64,000 nucleotides of DNA from Diphasiastrum complanatum (GCA_029204225.1 CM055111.1:8494864-8558863); one strand, 5' to 3'. Positions 20,461-33,765 are shown, numbered from the stretch's first letter. A program made the numbers and translations. The notes: generated by a model from the letters alone, not told the origin.

Positions 20461-23400
20461 ATGTCAAACATGGGAGAGTCCATTTTCAGTGAAAGTAGCA
20501 AATTGGATGGGATTTCCAACTATGCAATGTGGAAATTCAAAATGAAAAACATACTGATGGAGAAAGACATGTGGGAAGTCATCACAGGTGATGAGAGAAG
20601 GCCGCCAAATGGAGCGGATATCAAAGTGTTCGACAAAAAGATGAGGAAAGCTTTGACCTTTATTAACTTGTCAATGAAGGATTACATCATTACCCACATT
20701 TGTGATGCTGTTACACCCAGACAGGCATGAGATGTGCTAAAGGAACAGTTCGAGATTTCAAATCTATCAAGAATCATGTTTATGAAGTCAAAGTTGAATA
20801 GTGCCCGAATGGAATAAGGAGAGCACATTCAGAAGTACATGACCAGAATCAAGACAATGAGGGATGAACTGCATTCTATTTGTGAGCGCATCTAGTGCAT
20901 AGTGCATTGTGTGGCATTGCAGAACCCTATCAGATGTTTGTGAGCGGAATAGCATAAAGAGAAATATTGCCAACCTTTGACGAGCTCATATGAATCTTGA
21001 TGTAGGAAGAGCAACGACAAAAAATGGTGAAAGTTAGACGTCAAAATACTGACGATCAAGCACTTGCGACACGCCAAAAACAAGGCAAGGGAAAGGGCAA
21101 GAAGAAGTCTAAACAACAATTTGCCAAGACTCTGGAGGATGAGGGATCTTCCAGTAAGACCAAGAAGAAAGACAACTACTTCCATTGTGTTAAAAAGGGC
21201 CATTGGAAGAGTGAATGTCGCAAATTCCTGGCGGAACAAGGCAAGGGAAAACCAAAGCAAGCAGGTAACCTTGTCGATGAGGGTGAGATTGAAGACCCTA
21301 GCATATTCATATCTGCATTGTCATCTAATCAAGATGAACAAGCGTGGTATATTGACTCGGGAGCCACAAGACACATGACAGGTAACAAAAATTGGTTCAG
21401 TAGCTTGAAAGTGTTGGATAATGGAATGTCCATTTCACAAGCAAATGGTGATGTGTGCAAGATCAAGGGGATAGGCACCGTTTCAATCCAACTACCTGAT
21501 GGCAAAAGCAGGATGATCAAGGAGGTACTTTATGTACCAGGTTTGAAGAAAAATATACTTTTTCTTGGAGTCATTATTGATCTTAAGTTGAAAGTAGAAT
21601 TTGCCCATGATCGTTTCTTTGTGAAGGATGTGAACCAAAAGTTCAGAGTTATTGCAGATTGAGTAAGGGAGTCCAATACTAAATTGTATAGGTTGAATGC
21701 TACAATCAAGGGACAACATGGACTTGTATCATCCATTCAATCGCAAACTGAGTTGTGGCATAAGAGGCTTGGTCACTTGAACTTAGGAAGCCTCCGCTTG
21801 ATGAGAAAATTGGAGATGGTAACATGATTGCCTACCATAGAAGACCACTTGAAACCGATGTGTGAATCATGTGTATATGGGACGTGTTGTAAGGGCAAAG
21901 AACATCCTGGATTTTATCCACATAGATTTATGTTGGCCTATGAGGACTATGTCCTTAGGTAAAGCCTTCTATTTCATGACCTTTATTGATGATATGTCAC
22001 GTAAGACGTGGATCTAATTCTTGAAGAAGAATCAGATGCATTTGACAATTTCAAGAGCTTCAAAGCTTTGGTCAAAAATCAAACAGATAGGAAGATCAAA
22101 GTCCTAAGATTAGATAGTGGAGGTGAGTACAAGTCTAATGACTTGAATGATCTTTGTGATCAATGTGGGATCAAAAAACAATTTACGCAAGCTCATACTC
22201 CTGCTCTTAATGGTGTAGCTGGGCGCAAGAATTGTACGATTGTGGTAAGTGCCAGATCTATGCTAGCTGAGATATAACTACCAAAAGATTTTTGGTCAGA
22301 AGCATGTAGTACGGCAGTCTATCTTTAGAAGTCCTACCATTGCTATACCAAAGATTACACCTAAGGAGGCATTCACAAAGAAGAAGCCAAAGGTGAACCA
22401 CTTGCGAATCTTTGGATGTAAGGCCTTTGTACACATTCCTAAGGAAGAGATACATAAACTTGATGTAAAAGCTATCAAGTGTATATTCCTAGGATATGAT
22501 GATCGTGTGAAGGGCCATAGATGTTTTGATCCAATGGAAAACAAAATCTATGTAAGCCATGATGTTATCTTTGATGAATCCAAGTTGTATGAAGACGACA
22601 ATGCTGAGAAGATACACACATCCAGTGGGAAAGATGGTATAGTGAGGATACTTCCTGATGATGATCCATTCATTGACCTTCCAAATGATGAAAAAGAGGA
22701 TACATCTCAAGATACTACTACTCAACCTCAAGAGACAGAAGGATTGAAGTTGCAGTTGACAAACGGAAGGAGAAGGATGTACCGTGGGATACATTTTCAC
22801 CAGAAAGCCGATCACCTGACAGGAAGCTCCCTAAGTGGTTTGAGAGATTGTTGGAGAGCCGCGACAGGATGACTTTCCAGGATCATCTAGCCAAGGAGAG
22901 CTACAAAGATCAACAAGAGAGAAGACACAACCTGAAAGGTATGAAGCAAATTATGCTCTCCTATCTAGCATTATTCAAAGAAAAGAACCTTCGACTTATG
23001 ATGAAGCGAAGGATGATGACATTTGGGTCAAGGCCATGGGAGAGGAGATTGAGTCAATTGCTAAGCATAACACATGGGACTTAGTAGAACCACCAGTTGG
23101 CAAGAAACCCATTGGTTGCAAATGGGTATACAGGACTAAGTGCCATGCAGATGGATGTATAGCAAAGCACAAGGCAAGATTGGTGATCAAAGGGTACGCA
23201 CAAAGTAAAGGCATCGACTATGAGGAGACCTTTGTGCCAATATGTAAGTGGAATACTCTACGTCTACTTGTTGCTTTAGCTTCACATTTTGGTTGGCCTT
23301 TGCATCAAATGGATGTGAAATCTGCTTTTCTGAATGGTGAGTTAGAAGAAGAGGTGTTTATGGATCAACCTGAAGGCTTTGTGGCGAAAGGACAGAAGAA

Positions 23401-24383
23401 TAAAGTATGTCGCTTGAAGAAAGTGCTTTATGGTCTTAAACAGGCACCACGTGCATGGTATAGCAGGATTGATGCCTACTTTCGCTCAAAGGGGATGGTG
23501 AGAACACATTCTAATCCAAATCTATATGTCCTATGCTTTGATGGTATGGTTGCTTTGATTGCTCTTTCTGTTGATGACTTGATTATTACGGAAAATAATC
23601 AAGATATGATAGACATGATGAGTTGTTGCACAGGTTTAGGTTGCAGGATTGCAAACCAGTGAAATACTCCTATTGAACCAGGTAAAAAGCTTTCTAAGCT
23701 TGATGAGTCACAGTCATTTGATGCTACGCTGTATAGGCAGTCAGTAGGGAGCTTGATTTACCTTACCACAACTAGACCAGATATATGCTATGTTGTTGGT
23801 ATTTAAGTCAGTTTATGGCAACACCTACAGAAATGCATTGGAAGGCAGCTAAGCGCATTCTACGTTATGTAAAAGGCACTTCGGATTATGGCTTGATTTA
23901 CAGGAAGCATGAGGATTTACCTGAGTTGTGTGGCTATGTGGATGTGGATTGGGGAGGTGACTATGATGATCGTAGATCCACCACATGGTATGTATTCTAG
24001 TTTTGTGACAGTTGCTTTTCCTGGTTTAGTAAGAAGCAATGTACAATTGCTCTATCAAAGCAGAGTATAAGGCAATGTGTAGTGCAGCACAGGAAGCTAT
24101 ATGGTTGAGACAAATCTTGGAAGAAGTTGGCATGAAGCAGAAAAATCCCACACATAGTGACAGTCAAAGTGGCATTCAGCTAGCAAAGAATCTAGTGTTC
24201 CATGCGAGAACCAAACACATTGAGATTCAGTATCACTTTATATGTGAGAGGCTGTTGAGTCATGACATTCATGTTGTTCATTGTAGTATGGAAGAACAAC
24301 TAGCTGATATTTTCACCAAGCCACTTCTTGGAGAAAAGTCTGATAAGTTTAGATCAAAGCTTTCTGTACTTAAAGTTTGTTGA
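20461..24383 (+). pseudogene. Near-complete but decayed Copia polyprotein
   Basis: Domains occur in standard Copia order. Gag of UBN2 type (YAMWKFKMKNIL, 20461-20730) is followed by a zinc knuckle near 21180 whose first Cys is Tyr. Then come protease WYIDSGATRHMT (21345), integrase zinc part LWHKRLGHLN (21750) and core LRLDSGGEY (22110) with GVAGRKN, where the catalytic Glu is Gly. RT (23036-23662, MDVKSAFLNGELEEEVFMDQ, YGLKQAPRAWY) has its YVDD box as LSVDD. RNase H (24039-24383) has IKAEYKAMCSAAQEAIWL and ends QLADIFTKPL. Many stops sit where Trp, Arg or Gln is expected, fitting C-to-T decay. It cannot make an active polyprotein. Confidence 0.93.
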
Positions 24384-24683
24384 CTTTAAAGCTATGCATA
24401 TGACAGTATAAAAAGTGGACTCTACTTTAAGGGAGAAAATCATAATTAAAGTAGAATCACTGTGCTACTGTACTATGGGTCCTATCAGTTGATAAGGATC
24501 AGTTGGCCTTGCCACGAGGCAAGTCGACGGGACACGCGTCCCGCCAACGGCAACCTGGGTCATGCATGGGTTGCCTGAGTGAACAACTATATGTACAGTG
24601 TAATTTCATTTTGAGAAATACAGTCGCTATGTGAGCTTGCTGTGGAGAGTGCTTTCTGTCTGTGTTCCTGTTTGAAGCAAATT
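24384..24683 (+). mobile_element. 3' end and probable LTR of the Copia element
   Basis: After the RNase H stop come a purine run TTTAAGGGAGAAAA near 24426 (polypurine-like) and about 240 bp that would be the 3' LTR, with a GC-rich CGACGGGACACGCGTCCCGCC stretch at about 24524-24545 that can fold back on itself. The LTR end is unclear and no matching 5' LTR was found upstream. Confidence 0.5.
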
Positions 24684-26318
24684 CTAAGTGATTGGGTCAC
24701 TTTTGGCTTTAGAGGCAAAATAGTCAAGTACACATGTATTTCCTTCATTAGGCCAAAAGTGACTTGTGATATAGCTCGGGCTAGTTAGGCTTATTACAAG
24801 TGCCAAGATTAGATTTGATGAGTGACACTTCCTATTTGTTGGCAAAAAGTCAAGGGTCCAATCATAAGTGAGAATTTCATTAGAAGGGTCCAATCAAATT
24901 AAGAGAATGTTGAGTCACTCATCCAATAGAAATTAAGAGGTGCTAGAAAAGGGGTCCAATAGAAATTGAGCATGGACTATCTCAAGTTAGTACTAGTAGA
25001 TTGATTACCCTCATTATGTACTAAGGTTTTTTAGATCAATATGTGATTGTGTGTTTCTAGTCATTATTGGATTCTCTCTCTACCCGAGACTTGATTGGTA
25101 CTTTCTCTCTCTACCATAGAGCAAGGCATTTTCCATACTTAGTTTTTTCATGTGTACTTGTCCACACGTGTGAAAGTGCTTGTATATTAGTTTTATGCAT
25201 GTTGATGAGTGCTCTTGCCATCGAGTGTTTGATCTTGATTTTCAATCTACACTTTATTTAATTAGGTGCAATCACAAACCCTTAGGAGATCAAATCACAT
25301 TTTGTGAGTGTGCCCTTAGGAGATCAAATCACATTTTGTGACATTCCCACACATGTGAAAATTTCACATATAATCCTACAATTAATATGCTGGAAACCCT
25401 TTTTTAAAAGAATTTTATAACCCAAAAACATATTCTCAAAATATGAATAGTCTCATCACCTCCAAGTGATTAAACCTTTAGGTTTTGTACGTTTTAGAAA
25501 CCTAAAAAAAAAAAATTGTTAGGTAAATTTCATATTGTGTAAACTTTTTTATATGAATTATAGGTTTTCCGCAAGCAAAAGCTGATTTTACCATTCCATT
25601 CAAGTGTGTTGTAATATCCTCCATGTGAGAACTTCAAAAGTACTTTGCACCTTGTACGGTATGCTAGGGAACTACACGCCTTCATAAATTGTGTACCAAC
25701 CCACTCCAAAAAGAAAGAAACACCGGCCTCAGTAATGCATTATGCAAGCTTGACTCGTCTCCGAATATGACACACCCTGATTGCTGAACCATATGATCAT
25801 TTACCTGTAAGGCTTTCAGTATAACTGATTGGGAAGTGAGTTGGTGAGAAAAGGCAAAAGCGGTGCAATGAATACTACAGGTTACACTATGAAGAAGTCT
25901 GGACCATCTCGAGTCTCGACTGTCAACAAGGATCGCAAAGATTTTACTTTCATTTGTTGGAATTCCGAAGCCTCATTGAAGAATGATTGAAACCCTGTGT
26001 ACCCAATTTAATGATCTTCCGCTGATATTCTTCAACAGTAGGTCTTAGCTGCGTGAAGTTAGATAGTAGAAACCTGTGTTTTTTATGGAAACACCAAAAT
26101 ATCTGTGGCACCTGGTGAGCGAAGACTGCGAAGTTGTATTTGTCATTAATTTCGATGCGACATCCAACAACAACTTTCCGTAAGCACTTACACAATGTTA
26201 AGGCAGCAGTAGCCCTGTCGTTTTCTTAATGTATCAAGCAATTTCGATACACCTTCGGGTCTCTAGCCTCCTTTATCAGTTCTTATTCTTGCATGCATAA
26301 CGTATACATGATCGCCTA
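24684..26318. other. Non-coding stretch upstream of the lipid-transfer gene
   Basis: AT-rich sequence without a supported gene. A 27-bp direct repeat starting CTTAGGAGATC is at 25281 and 25315. A short A run is at 25506. The open frames seen on either strand are short and without recognisable motifs. Confidence 0.5.
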
Positions 26319-26325
26319 TATATTC
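26319..26325 (+). promoter_or_regulatory. Possible TATA box of the lipid-transfer gene
   Basis: TATATAT lies 84 bp before the start codon at 26403, a spacing that would leave a leader of about 50 bases. No experimental support; other TA-rich motifs exist nearby. Confidence 0.4.
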
Positions 26326-26402
26326 TGCAGTCAGAACTGACCAAAACCATCTAGATCTCAAATTCTGGTTTTCTGAGTTTGAGGATCTGAAATACAATTA
26401 CT

Positions 26403-27079
26403 ATGGCATTCCTTAAGCTCGCCCTGTGTTTCTTGCTCTTTGCATTGCTCCTATCTTCATACGTCAGTGCTCAGTGCAATCCTAACAACTTTGGGTCCTT
26501 GACTGGGTGCCTCTCGGCTGCTGGCAATCGGCCTATGAAGCCCTCACAAAATTGCTGTAATGCACTCAAGGCATATCAGGGGAAAGCTCAATGTTTGTGC
26601 GCTACTCTGACTGCAGCGAAACAAAAAGTCTCTTCAATTAACATCGCAAATGCTTTGAGAATACCGAGGATATGCGGTTACGGCAACTATATCCCCAGTG
26701 GCTTCAAATGCAACGGTATGTACCTAGACATATAAGAGCTCAGTATGAGTTACAATGCTCTCAATCCAGAATTTAGACGCACGTGGATTTATTTTTCTTA
26801 CAATACATCTCCGCATGCACGTATCTCCTTGCGGTCAACATGCTCGATGCACCGTCACATGTTTAATGGAGTGTCTGTGTTTCCGCTTGATACCTTTGCA
26901 AAATAATTCCTGCCCATCAGTTTATTTTTCATTAAAGCTTTGAAGCGTAAACCTCATCCAACATACTCTCTCGCAATCACTAAAGCTGTAGCTCAAATCT
27001 TAGTAACAAAAATGCTAATCATCGAGTTCATGAGTTACTAACGCAACATCTTTGTGTCGTAGGTCAAACCATTCCATGA
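26403..27079 (+). CDS. Non-specific lipid-transfer-like protein, two exons
   Basis: The gene codes for a small secreted protein of the plant eight-cysteine (nsLTP/2S albumin-like) superfamily, which binds lipids in a hydrophobic cavity outside the cell. Exon 1 is 26403-26715. The intron (26716-27062, 347 bp) has donor CGGTATGT, branch-like TACTAAC at 27036-27042, and acceptor GTCGTAG. Exon 2 is 27063-27079 and adds QTIP then TGA, giving 109 residues. Residues 1 to about 24 are a signal peptide (FLLFALLLSS core). All eight cysteines are present in the order C..C..CC..CLC..C..C, with Leu between Cys5 and Cys6. Reading through the donor would give a slightly different tail (MYLDI). The splice choice is inferred from consensus and because it ends cleanly. 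The substrate is unknown. Confidence 0.88.
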
Positions 27080-29865
27080 GCGAGATTTGAATCCACCGTC
27101 TTGATTGAGGAGTAATGGACTATTTCAAACTTCAAATGGAGAAGCATGAAGTGAAGGATTATAAATTGGACCATGGATGCAATAACTTAGTAGTCCTAAA
27201 TATTTTGGCTTTATGGCTGTACACTATTTCTTGAGTTTTGCATTAAGATTATAGTAATTGGCTTTAAATAATACTGGCAGTCACGGGTTGCATGCTAGTG
27301 CAAGTGCAACTGCTCTATTTTAAGACAATAATGCGGCATTGCACTTTCAGATGTATATACACAAGGAACTTCTGATCAGTTCGAAAAATGTCAAATTTCT
27401 TAGTTTCACACGATTTTTCCTAGTTAAACTGTGGATTTGGACCCCTTCTAACTAGTAAAGCTTTTTTCCTAGTTAAAAAATGCATGTGCATCAATTGCAT
27501 CTAGGGAAAACCTTATTTTCCTAGATACATTTCTACCATTTCTAAATCATAAATTTCTTTTCCTAGCTACAAAATGTGTGTGTGTCTCAATTTCATATAG
27601 GAAACCATTTTATTTCCAATATACATTTTAAATTATAAAACAGTTTTCTCACATATTATAACCTCCCACTCATATTTCCTATTATCATTAACATTAATTG
27701 GTGATATGCTAGTATTCTTTTTCACCATCTTTATAACATGGGCATCGACACTTTGATTTCATTAGCCCCTATAGCAATTAACGTGTTCAGGTGTCCAAAG
27801 ATTTGTAGCCCCAACCTTGATCCAAAAGGTTACAAATCTCTGGTTCTTTTATTTTTTTGTTGAACATTAAGGTGAAAGGTAAAATCATTTTCATATGCAT
27901 CAATTTCACCTCTCAGTTAAAAAGTACAACATCAAGAAATTACAAATATTTTTTTTATTGTTGGGCATTGTAGCAAGGTTGAAATGTTATACTAAAGCAA
28001 CTCAAAAAATGGATAACAATCATGGTGCCTCATCTCCGTGTGGCCTCAATAAAAGGTACATAATGGTTTTCTAAATTCTTTAACAAGGAGAATTTGTTTA
28101 TACACAAGGAACTTATCACCACTTCATATATGGCTAGAGATTGCCAATTGACTGATCAAGTTAGTAAGCTTGTGTTTACGATATTTAAGTAGATTCAAAT
28201 TTATGTCTACACACAAGATATCTTTGTTTTGATCTCTATGACTTGACATAGAATAATCAAGCTCGTCGATCTCTCATGTACTTTTAGTACATCCATGCTT
28301 ATACATGCAAGATAATATCCAATATAAGCTTTGTAGGCCCAAAAGGAGCTATTAGCCTTAAGAACAAGGCGGTGTCCTCTTTAGGCCCTCCAAAGTGATT
28401 AATAAAGATAGTAGGCCAATAAGGGCCCAATGTAGTTTAAATAACACTTAACACGGTCTAATTATCCCTCAAGATAGTTATGTTTAGCTAAGTGAGAGCA
28501 TTGTCTATAACTAGGCAAGAGACATAAGTTTTGGGATCTTTTGGCTCATTTGCAAGTGAGAGCTTCTTGCTTCCATCTTGTGAATATGAGGTATGGGGAT
28601 TTCCTTTGCTAGGTCTCATGTGCCTTATCTACATGAATCCGTGCTCATTTCCATTGCTATGTACTATGTCTTTCATTTCTATTGAGATTGAATTCCATGG
28701 AGATCCTTGTGTTTCTAGCTTTCTATAGATATGTTATCATGATTGTCTTGTACTCTTTTTGCTCCTAGCTTTACTTCTTTTGTTATTTCTATTTGCTTGG
28801 GATTTGGCATGACCTTTCTTGGTATCAAAGCATAGATCCTAAATTCATGATGATTACATGTGAATTTTTATTAGATTTGATAAGTTTATTGCATTTGTAG
28901 CTTTCTATGGACATGCTATCTTGATTGTCTTGTTCTCTTCTTGCTTTTAGTTTTACTATCATTGTTATTGCTATTAGCTTGGGATTTGGCACATGAAACG
29001 ATCTCAATTTTAGGACATTTAGATTGCTCAAATTCGATCTCTTGTGGATGAAATTATTCCTATCACTCAAGATAGCTCGAATTTGATGTCAATCAACCAA
29101 GATATATTTTGGCATCAAATAACTCAAATTTCATGCCTATCACTCAAAAATTCTCAAATATGATGCCTAACATGTGATTTGGTCTTTATCATTTAACATA
29201 ATTCATGAAGCAATCAAACTTGACCAATACGTGGACCTGTCCACACGTGGGAAATATCATGTAAAAAGTTCAAATTCAATGTATATAGATTTCATACAAG
29301 TCAAATGTCAAATCTAGTAGATTGTAGGACCTATCTCCTAATTTGTAGGAATCTAGAAGGTCAACACTAACTACCAATGATGATGTGGCAAAATTAGTGG
29401 GATCTTATTTAAAGTGGATATGGATGAGTACAATGAGCTGTCCCACACGTGCTGTAAGTAGCCTAGAGAGAGATTATGGTGATTGTGTACTTAATCCATG
29501 ATGGATCCATTTTGAAATGATGAGAAACATTGATTTGGGAGCAATCTTGGTGATTTCAACTGTGAATGAATTCTTAGGATTTGATAAGTAAACATATTTT
29601 CTGTTAGCAGGCCATATAGTGGCTATATTGTTATGGGTCTATTTTGTAAGGTAGTTGTTCTTGTTTTTGTAAGATAGATGTTTGCTTGTTTAAATCTATA
29701 ACTATGAGTATTAGTAAGTTCATTTACCATATTGAAGAACCTTTTGGAGTCCATAGTTTGTTATTAGAATGGAAAATCTAAAGTTGTAGATTAAGTAACT
29801 TCAGTATGACGCCTGCATGCAAGAAATCTCAATTTTGTTCTTCGTCACTCGTCAGTCGACATTGA
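27080..29865. other. Non-coding stretch with a diverged 182-bp tandem duplication
   Basis: No gene supported. About 28711-28810 and 28893-28992 form a diverged direct repeat (offset 182; both end GCTTGGGATTTGGCA). Sequence at 28990-29220 is rich in CACTCAA and ATGCC words like those in repeat R and may be an old relative. The rest is AT-rich. Confidence 0.45.
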
Positions 29866-30508
29866 GTGATTAAATTAGAGGAATCTTGAGTGTGGGACAT
29901 TCACCTACATCGATCTAAATAGCTCATGTTTGATGCTTATGTTGTGATTTTTGTCCTTGTCATTGGACATAGATCATCGAGTAGCTAATGTCAACCAATC
30001 TCAACTTCGGAACATTCCAATTACTCAAGTTCAATCTCTCATGGATAGAATTGGTTGCTATCACTTGAAATAGCTAAAACTATTGTCACTTGGCATGGCT
30101 AATTGAGTGATCAAATTAAACCAATATCAAGTGCAGTACATTCAGATTGATTGAGTTTGGTGGCATTGAATCACATCACAATATATATCAAATTTGATGT
30201 CCATGACCCAAGATAGCTCAATTTTCACCCTTGTAAATCAAAATTTTCCCATAGCGTCTCTTAACAATAGGTGATTGAGAAAATAGTTTCCATTGAATCA
30301 GGTGCTCAATGATGTCCAATGACTCAATAATTTGACATGGCTCGTTGAAAGTCTAGAAAATGGGCTTGGTTAAAAGCTGGAGTGAGGAAGTTGCCACGTG
30401 AGCAAAATCAGCTTGAACAATGGCAAATAACTATGGTCAGAAGTGGCAGATGATTCAAATAACTATGGTCAGAAGTGGCATCTGGTTCAACTTCTATAGA
30501 ATGTGCTA
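29866..30508. repeat. Dispersed repeat R inserted at the ABCG gene's 3' end
   Basis: A 643-bp stretch with the same ends and near-identical sequence as 9447-10085. It begins directly where the last coding exon of the ABCG pseudogene breaks off. No target-site duplication was seen, so it may have arrived with a deletion rather than as a simple insertion. Confidence 0.75.
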
Positions 30509-33500
30509 CCTTCACAAGAAGTTTGAAGCTTTGATAGTTGAAGGAAAGATATTTCAACCACTTGATTGATATAGGAATGTGCTGCAAAACAACAAGTCCA
30601 AAACCATGTATTTATAGACCTTAGAAAAACTCTTCTAACTCTTTAAAGCTTAATCCACATACACTTTCCTCACCTAAACAATAGTTTTTCAAACTTCATA
30701 CAACAATAATATAGTATAATACTTGCCATGATGTACCAAAAAGATGCCAAATATAGCAAACTTGGTGTTTCTTAGCTTTTCAAAACCACCAAGTCCTTTG
30801 TATATTGTGAAAAAACTACCATTCATTCTAATGTGTACCAAAACATTAAAAAAAAACCACCATTTACTAAGCCTACCGTCTAGTTACTAAAAGAACAAAT
30901 AATGACTAGCTATCCAATTATGTAGCAAATGTCACCTGAATGTAGTAACCACCAGTCAACATGAAGGTGTGCATAAGAACTGTAGCCAAAGTAGTCCCCT
31001 TTCTCACATCCATCATGGTAGCACCTACGAATAAACCAAGCCCCTTGTGTGCCATATTTGACCATATGGAAACAACCAATTGAGAATCAAGATAGCCCCT
31101 TGATTGAACAAAAATAAGTTACCAAGATACCATGCCTTGAACATTTCGATAAATTTATCTGGAGTCATCTCCAAAATACAAAAACAAGAGCACTTGACAT
31201 TACGGAGTAGGGATGGGGGGCTTCTCCTATACCACACAAGAAGAACAAGAGGAGAGAAAATATATCCTTCAATAGTTACCAAATGAAATGAAGTGACTAA
31301 CTAATTAGCATACCTGTGTGGCCATTGTTTGAAGAATGACCGTAAGGAGTGTAAGGATAAATGCTTGAGGGGTCATGCGCAAATGTGTCGTAAAGTAGAC
31401 AATAGTTATGAAGGTGAAAATGAGTAACATGTCCATGGGGACATCACCCAAAGTGCGGCTCAAGAAATATGCACTCAATCTATACATGTTGGATGCTCTT
31501 TCTTTAGCAAGCATTGCTCTTTCCAAAGGAAAAGTGTGCATTGCCATAAACATTGGAACAAAAGTCCAAAACATGCTGATGAAAAAGAGTAGTCCCACCT
31601 GGCAAACAAATACATTTAAGGATCATCCCAGCAGTAGAAGCTTATAAGAGGCACAGACAGCATTACAATACATTAACCCACAAAGTAGAACCAATTAGAA
31701 TGAGAAAATACAAGAAATTTGGCAGTGTGAAATCGAGTCAGATCAGAAACAGAATTGTTATGGTCAGCCATCCTAGTAGTGAATAAAATTTGAGACCTGG
31801 TCAGCAAGCCTATTTTTGGTTTGTGTGTTTGATTGCCACCCAGAGCAAACCAACGATAATCGACATAGCTGTGACTTGGAACATTCTATAGCTGCCCAGG
31901 TCTTCATGCCTTCTCTCAGCAAGACCACGTATCAGTAGCACATAAAACTGCTGCCACCAACTTGTGCTCCATTCCTGTTTTTCCAAAATTGCTTCCTTGA
32001 GTTCCTCCTTAAAAAATACAGATTCCAGCTGCTTGTTGTTCTCTTGCATTACTGTTCCGAGGTTGAACTTCGCCACTAAATACTGCAAAAGCAAAAGAAG
32101 TAGTCGATCTATAAGATTGGTATCCACAAGTGCCAAGAGTGAAGGCAGGTAAGCTGTGCTAATTTGTTGGATCTGTTTGTATATCAGTGTACCTGGAGAA
32201 ATTCTTTCGTGCAAGGTTTCCTTCTGCAATTTCATTTTTTATCGTCTTTGTTGCTTTACTGATATCCAGAGCAGGAGGTATAGAGATAGCATCCAAATTA
32301 CCATTCGCCACGTCTAACAAAAAGTCAGGCGCAGGATTCATGGCCATTGCTGGAGACAAGCCAATTAAAAAAAAGTAATCCATGGCTTCAGCAGCTTTTC
32401 CATAATAGATAATTTGCCCTTTTGAAAGTAAAATCACTTTACTGAACATATAATACAGCCTAGTTGAAGGCTGATGAATACTTGTCACAACAGTCCGCCC
32501 TCCCTGTGCATGGACCATACCGTTCAACAAACTTAATCCTAGAATAACGAAAAAGAGAGTCGCAGACATGATTGAAAGTGATTGCTGATACAGAACAGGG
32601 AATGTTATCACCTGTGCTATGCTCTGAATTAATTGAATGACTTTGAGAGCAATGGTAGAGTCTAATCCAGATGTGGGTTCATCCAACAACAGAAGAGATG
32701 GATCTATAAGAATTTCATGACCTATGCAAACACGCTTTCTTTCCCCTCCAGAAATACCTCTCAGGAAGCGACCCCCAATTATAGTGTCTCGGCATCTGCA
32801 CCACATGCGCGATGAAACTGAGTATCCCAGAGTATATATTTTGCATGAAGCCTATCCAGCTAGTTGTAATGACCGTAAACTAATCAAAGAAGGGTTGTCG
32901 TGGGAATTTTAACAGCCAGCGAATTATGATAATGGGATTATACCTTTCAAGCCCAAGTTGGATATATACTGATCTCTTCTACTCTCTGTATCTTTTGCTG
33001 TTTGGTGAAAGAATTTGGAAGCCCTAACAAGGCTGCATACATCAAAGTCTCTGTCACCATCAAGTGAGGATATAAGACATCATCTTGTGCAACAAAGCCA
33101 ATCCTGCAGTCAAAACTTTTACCGTCAGATAAGACTCAGCAAGCAATATTATGTGCTCAAAAGGACTTGTGCCTATGGAAGTTCACTTTTAACTGTTCCT
33201 TTTCAAAACCGCATTTCTTCATTCAAAACTGTCACAGACTACCTTCTCCTCAGGCTTTTGTTGTAAGGCAGTTCGTTGTAAGTGACGCTGCCCGTCACAT
33301 TCGCCTGGGATACTCTGCCACCGAAGACGTTGAGAAGCGTTGTTTTTCCACAACCCGAAGGACCCATGATGGCCAGCACTTCTCCTGGAGCGACTGATCC
33401 ACTTACTCCATGCAGAATTTCTTTTTCCGTCGGAACCACAATGGCTGGCTTTACAAAGCGCCACGAAATTTTGTGCTTGGGCTTCAACAATATTTTGTAC

Positions 33501-33765
33501 TTCACGTCTTCGAACTTTTTCACAGCAAAAGCAACAACCACGCGGGTACATCAACAACGGCTTATCAAGGAAGTTTCGGCGTATAACAACACATCAGTTA
33601 ATATATTCAGCAAATTAAAGTCGCGCTTCGTCAGAACGTTGTAGGACAAATTTGGCTCACCTTCAGATAAACTGGAAGAGACGAACTATGACTTCCATAT
33701 GCACTCCCAGTAACCTCCACAGCCACGTGAACATCTCCTCCGCTCTGATCTTTGTTGCCTTCCAT
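30509..33765 (-). pseudogene. ABCG half-size transporter, frame-broken and 3'-truncated
   Basis: Plant ABCG/WBC half-transporters export lipids, hormones or terpenoids. Exons (minus): 33765-33661 (ATG start, MEGNKDQ), 33514-33243 (Walker [10 protein letters not shown]), 33103-32944 (QDDVLYPHL), 32795-32612 ([22 protein letters not shown]), 32503-32193 (SIHQPSTR), 32082-31797 (TM1), 31598-31314 (GLLFFISMFW, MYRLSAYFLSRT), 31043-30936 (GLGLFVGA) and 30581-30509 (WLKYLSF). Introns have GT/AG ends. Three faults: a net four-base excess in a TATATA run near 32965, a phase mismatch between the fifth and sixth exons (32193/32082), and an extra G near 31840. The last exon stops at repeat R, losing the final extracellular loop and TM6. 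Sequencing error could explain the indels but not the truncation. Confidence 0.9.

Noticed and set aside
26403-26735. Single-exon reading of the lipid-transfer gene ending MYLDI
   Set aside because: It requires reading through a strong splice donor, whereas a branch site, acceptor and clean terminal exon lie 347 bp downstream.
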